A DNA stretch of 64,000 nucleotides, from contig BCJX01000004.1 of NCBI GenBank assembly GCA_001600415.1, positions 1,345,286-1,409,285 of the forward strand, written 5' to 3'. The translations under genes were made by a program, and so were the position numbers. The stretch comes from Pascua guehoae (taxonomy: Eukaryota; Basidiomycota; Tremellomycetes; Trichosporonales; Trichosporonaceae). Numbering within the stretch: position 1 is the stretch's first letter; every line of letters starts with the position of its first letter. This document shows positions 63,696 through 64,000 of this stretch, piece by piece. The notes below the pieces were generated by a model that searched no databases, was not told the origin of the DNA, and saw only the letters and a list, made by a program, of their open reading frames with translations.

Positions 63696-64000
63696 ATCTC
63701 TCCATTATCACTTCTCCACCGCCTCGTCTTCTCTCACACCATTCCTGCCTCTGTCCCCATTCATCCTACCCTCCCTTCGGCCCCATGTTCAATCTTTCTC
63801 ATACCCCCCCACGCATTCCTCGAACCGCCCACCGGCCCTCGACGCGAACCTTGACAACCTTGACAACCTTGCTAGTCCCCGATCCCATAACGATCCCCCG
63901 TCCTCTCCCATCACTATTCCCAACCCCGGTCCCCAATCCACCCTTCTCCAGCCCACAGGAAACCCCATCCAAACCCCTCACAACTAACCGCTACCCCCCC
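63589..64000. other. 3' edge, no gene seen
   Basis: Upstream of the PX gene. C/T-rich with the CTCCAACACCT minisatellite. No supported exon before the window ends. Confidence 0.5.

Overview
The window looks like nuclear DNA of a basidiomycetous yeast, most likely a Tremellomycete (Trichosporonales or Tremellales; this placement is inferred, not proven). It is GC-rich, and its genes have many short GT..AG introns with CTAAC/CTGAC/CTAAT branch points just before the acceptor. Upstream regions are CT- or CA-rich. A tRNA-Ser carries an intron next to the anticodon. No operons, prokaryotic signals, CRISPR arrays or viral genes were seen. Exon chains below were built by hand from splice signals, reading-frame continuity and family similarity.

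Layout. 0.4-8.6 kb: PHO88/SND3 (+), a RUD3-type golgin (-) and a DHHC palmitoyltransferase (+), all secretory-pathway genes. 8.8-13.8 kb: a secreted, probably GPI-anchored protein (-) interrupted by a poly-G tract and an assembly gap, a basic protein of unknown function (+), and a small membrane protein (-). 16.4-18.5 kb: SLM1-type BAR-PH protein (+). 18.5-25 kb: gene-poor, with a degenerate tandem-repeat array, a small secreted Cys protein (+) and tRNA-Ser(UGA) (+). 25-32 kb: TIM22 (+), a Ser/Pro-rich small protein (+), and a short-chain dehydrogenase with a mitochondrial-type presequence (+). 32-41 kb: gene-poor and codon-atypical, holding an F-box protein (-) and a secreted aspartic protease (+) that share a divergent promoter. 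41-46.4 kb: Nit2-type omega-amidase (+) and translation termination factor eRF1/SUP45 (+). 46.9-64 kb: a conserved-looking Cys-rich membrane protein (-), tuberin/TSC2 (+), APC8/CDC23 (-), PRP4 splicing kinase (+), and a YPT35-like PX-domain protein (-).

The conserved genes are mostly unrelated housekeeping functions: ER targeting, Golgi tethering, mitochondrial import, translation termination, the anaphase-promoting complex and splicing. Two belong to TOR signalling (SLM1 acts with TORC2, tuberin restrains TORC1), but they lie 30 kb apart with no sign of co-regulation. The most unusual material is non-coding: the repeat array near 20 kb, very long C homopolymers on the coding strand of introns, a palindromic GTACTGTAC-type motif scattered through spacers, and an intron in the F-box gene whose donor site contains a stop codon.
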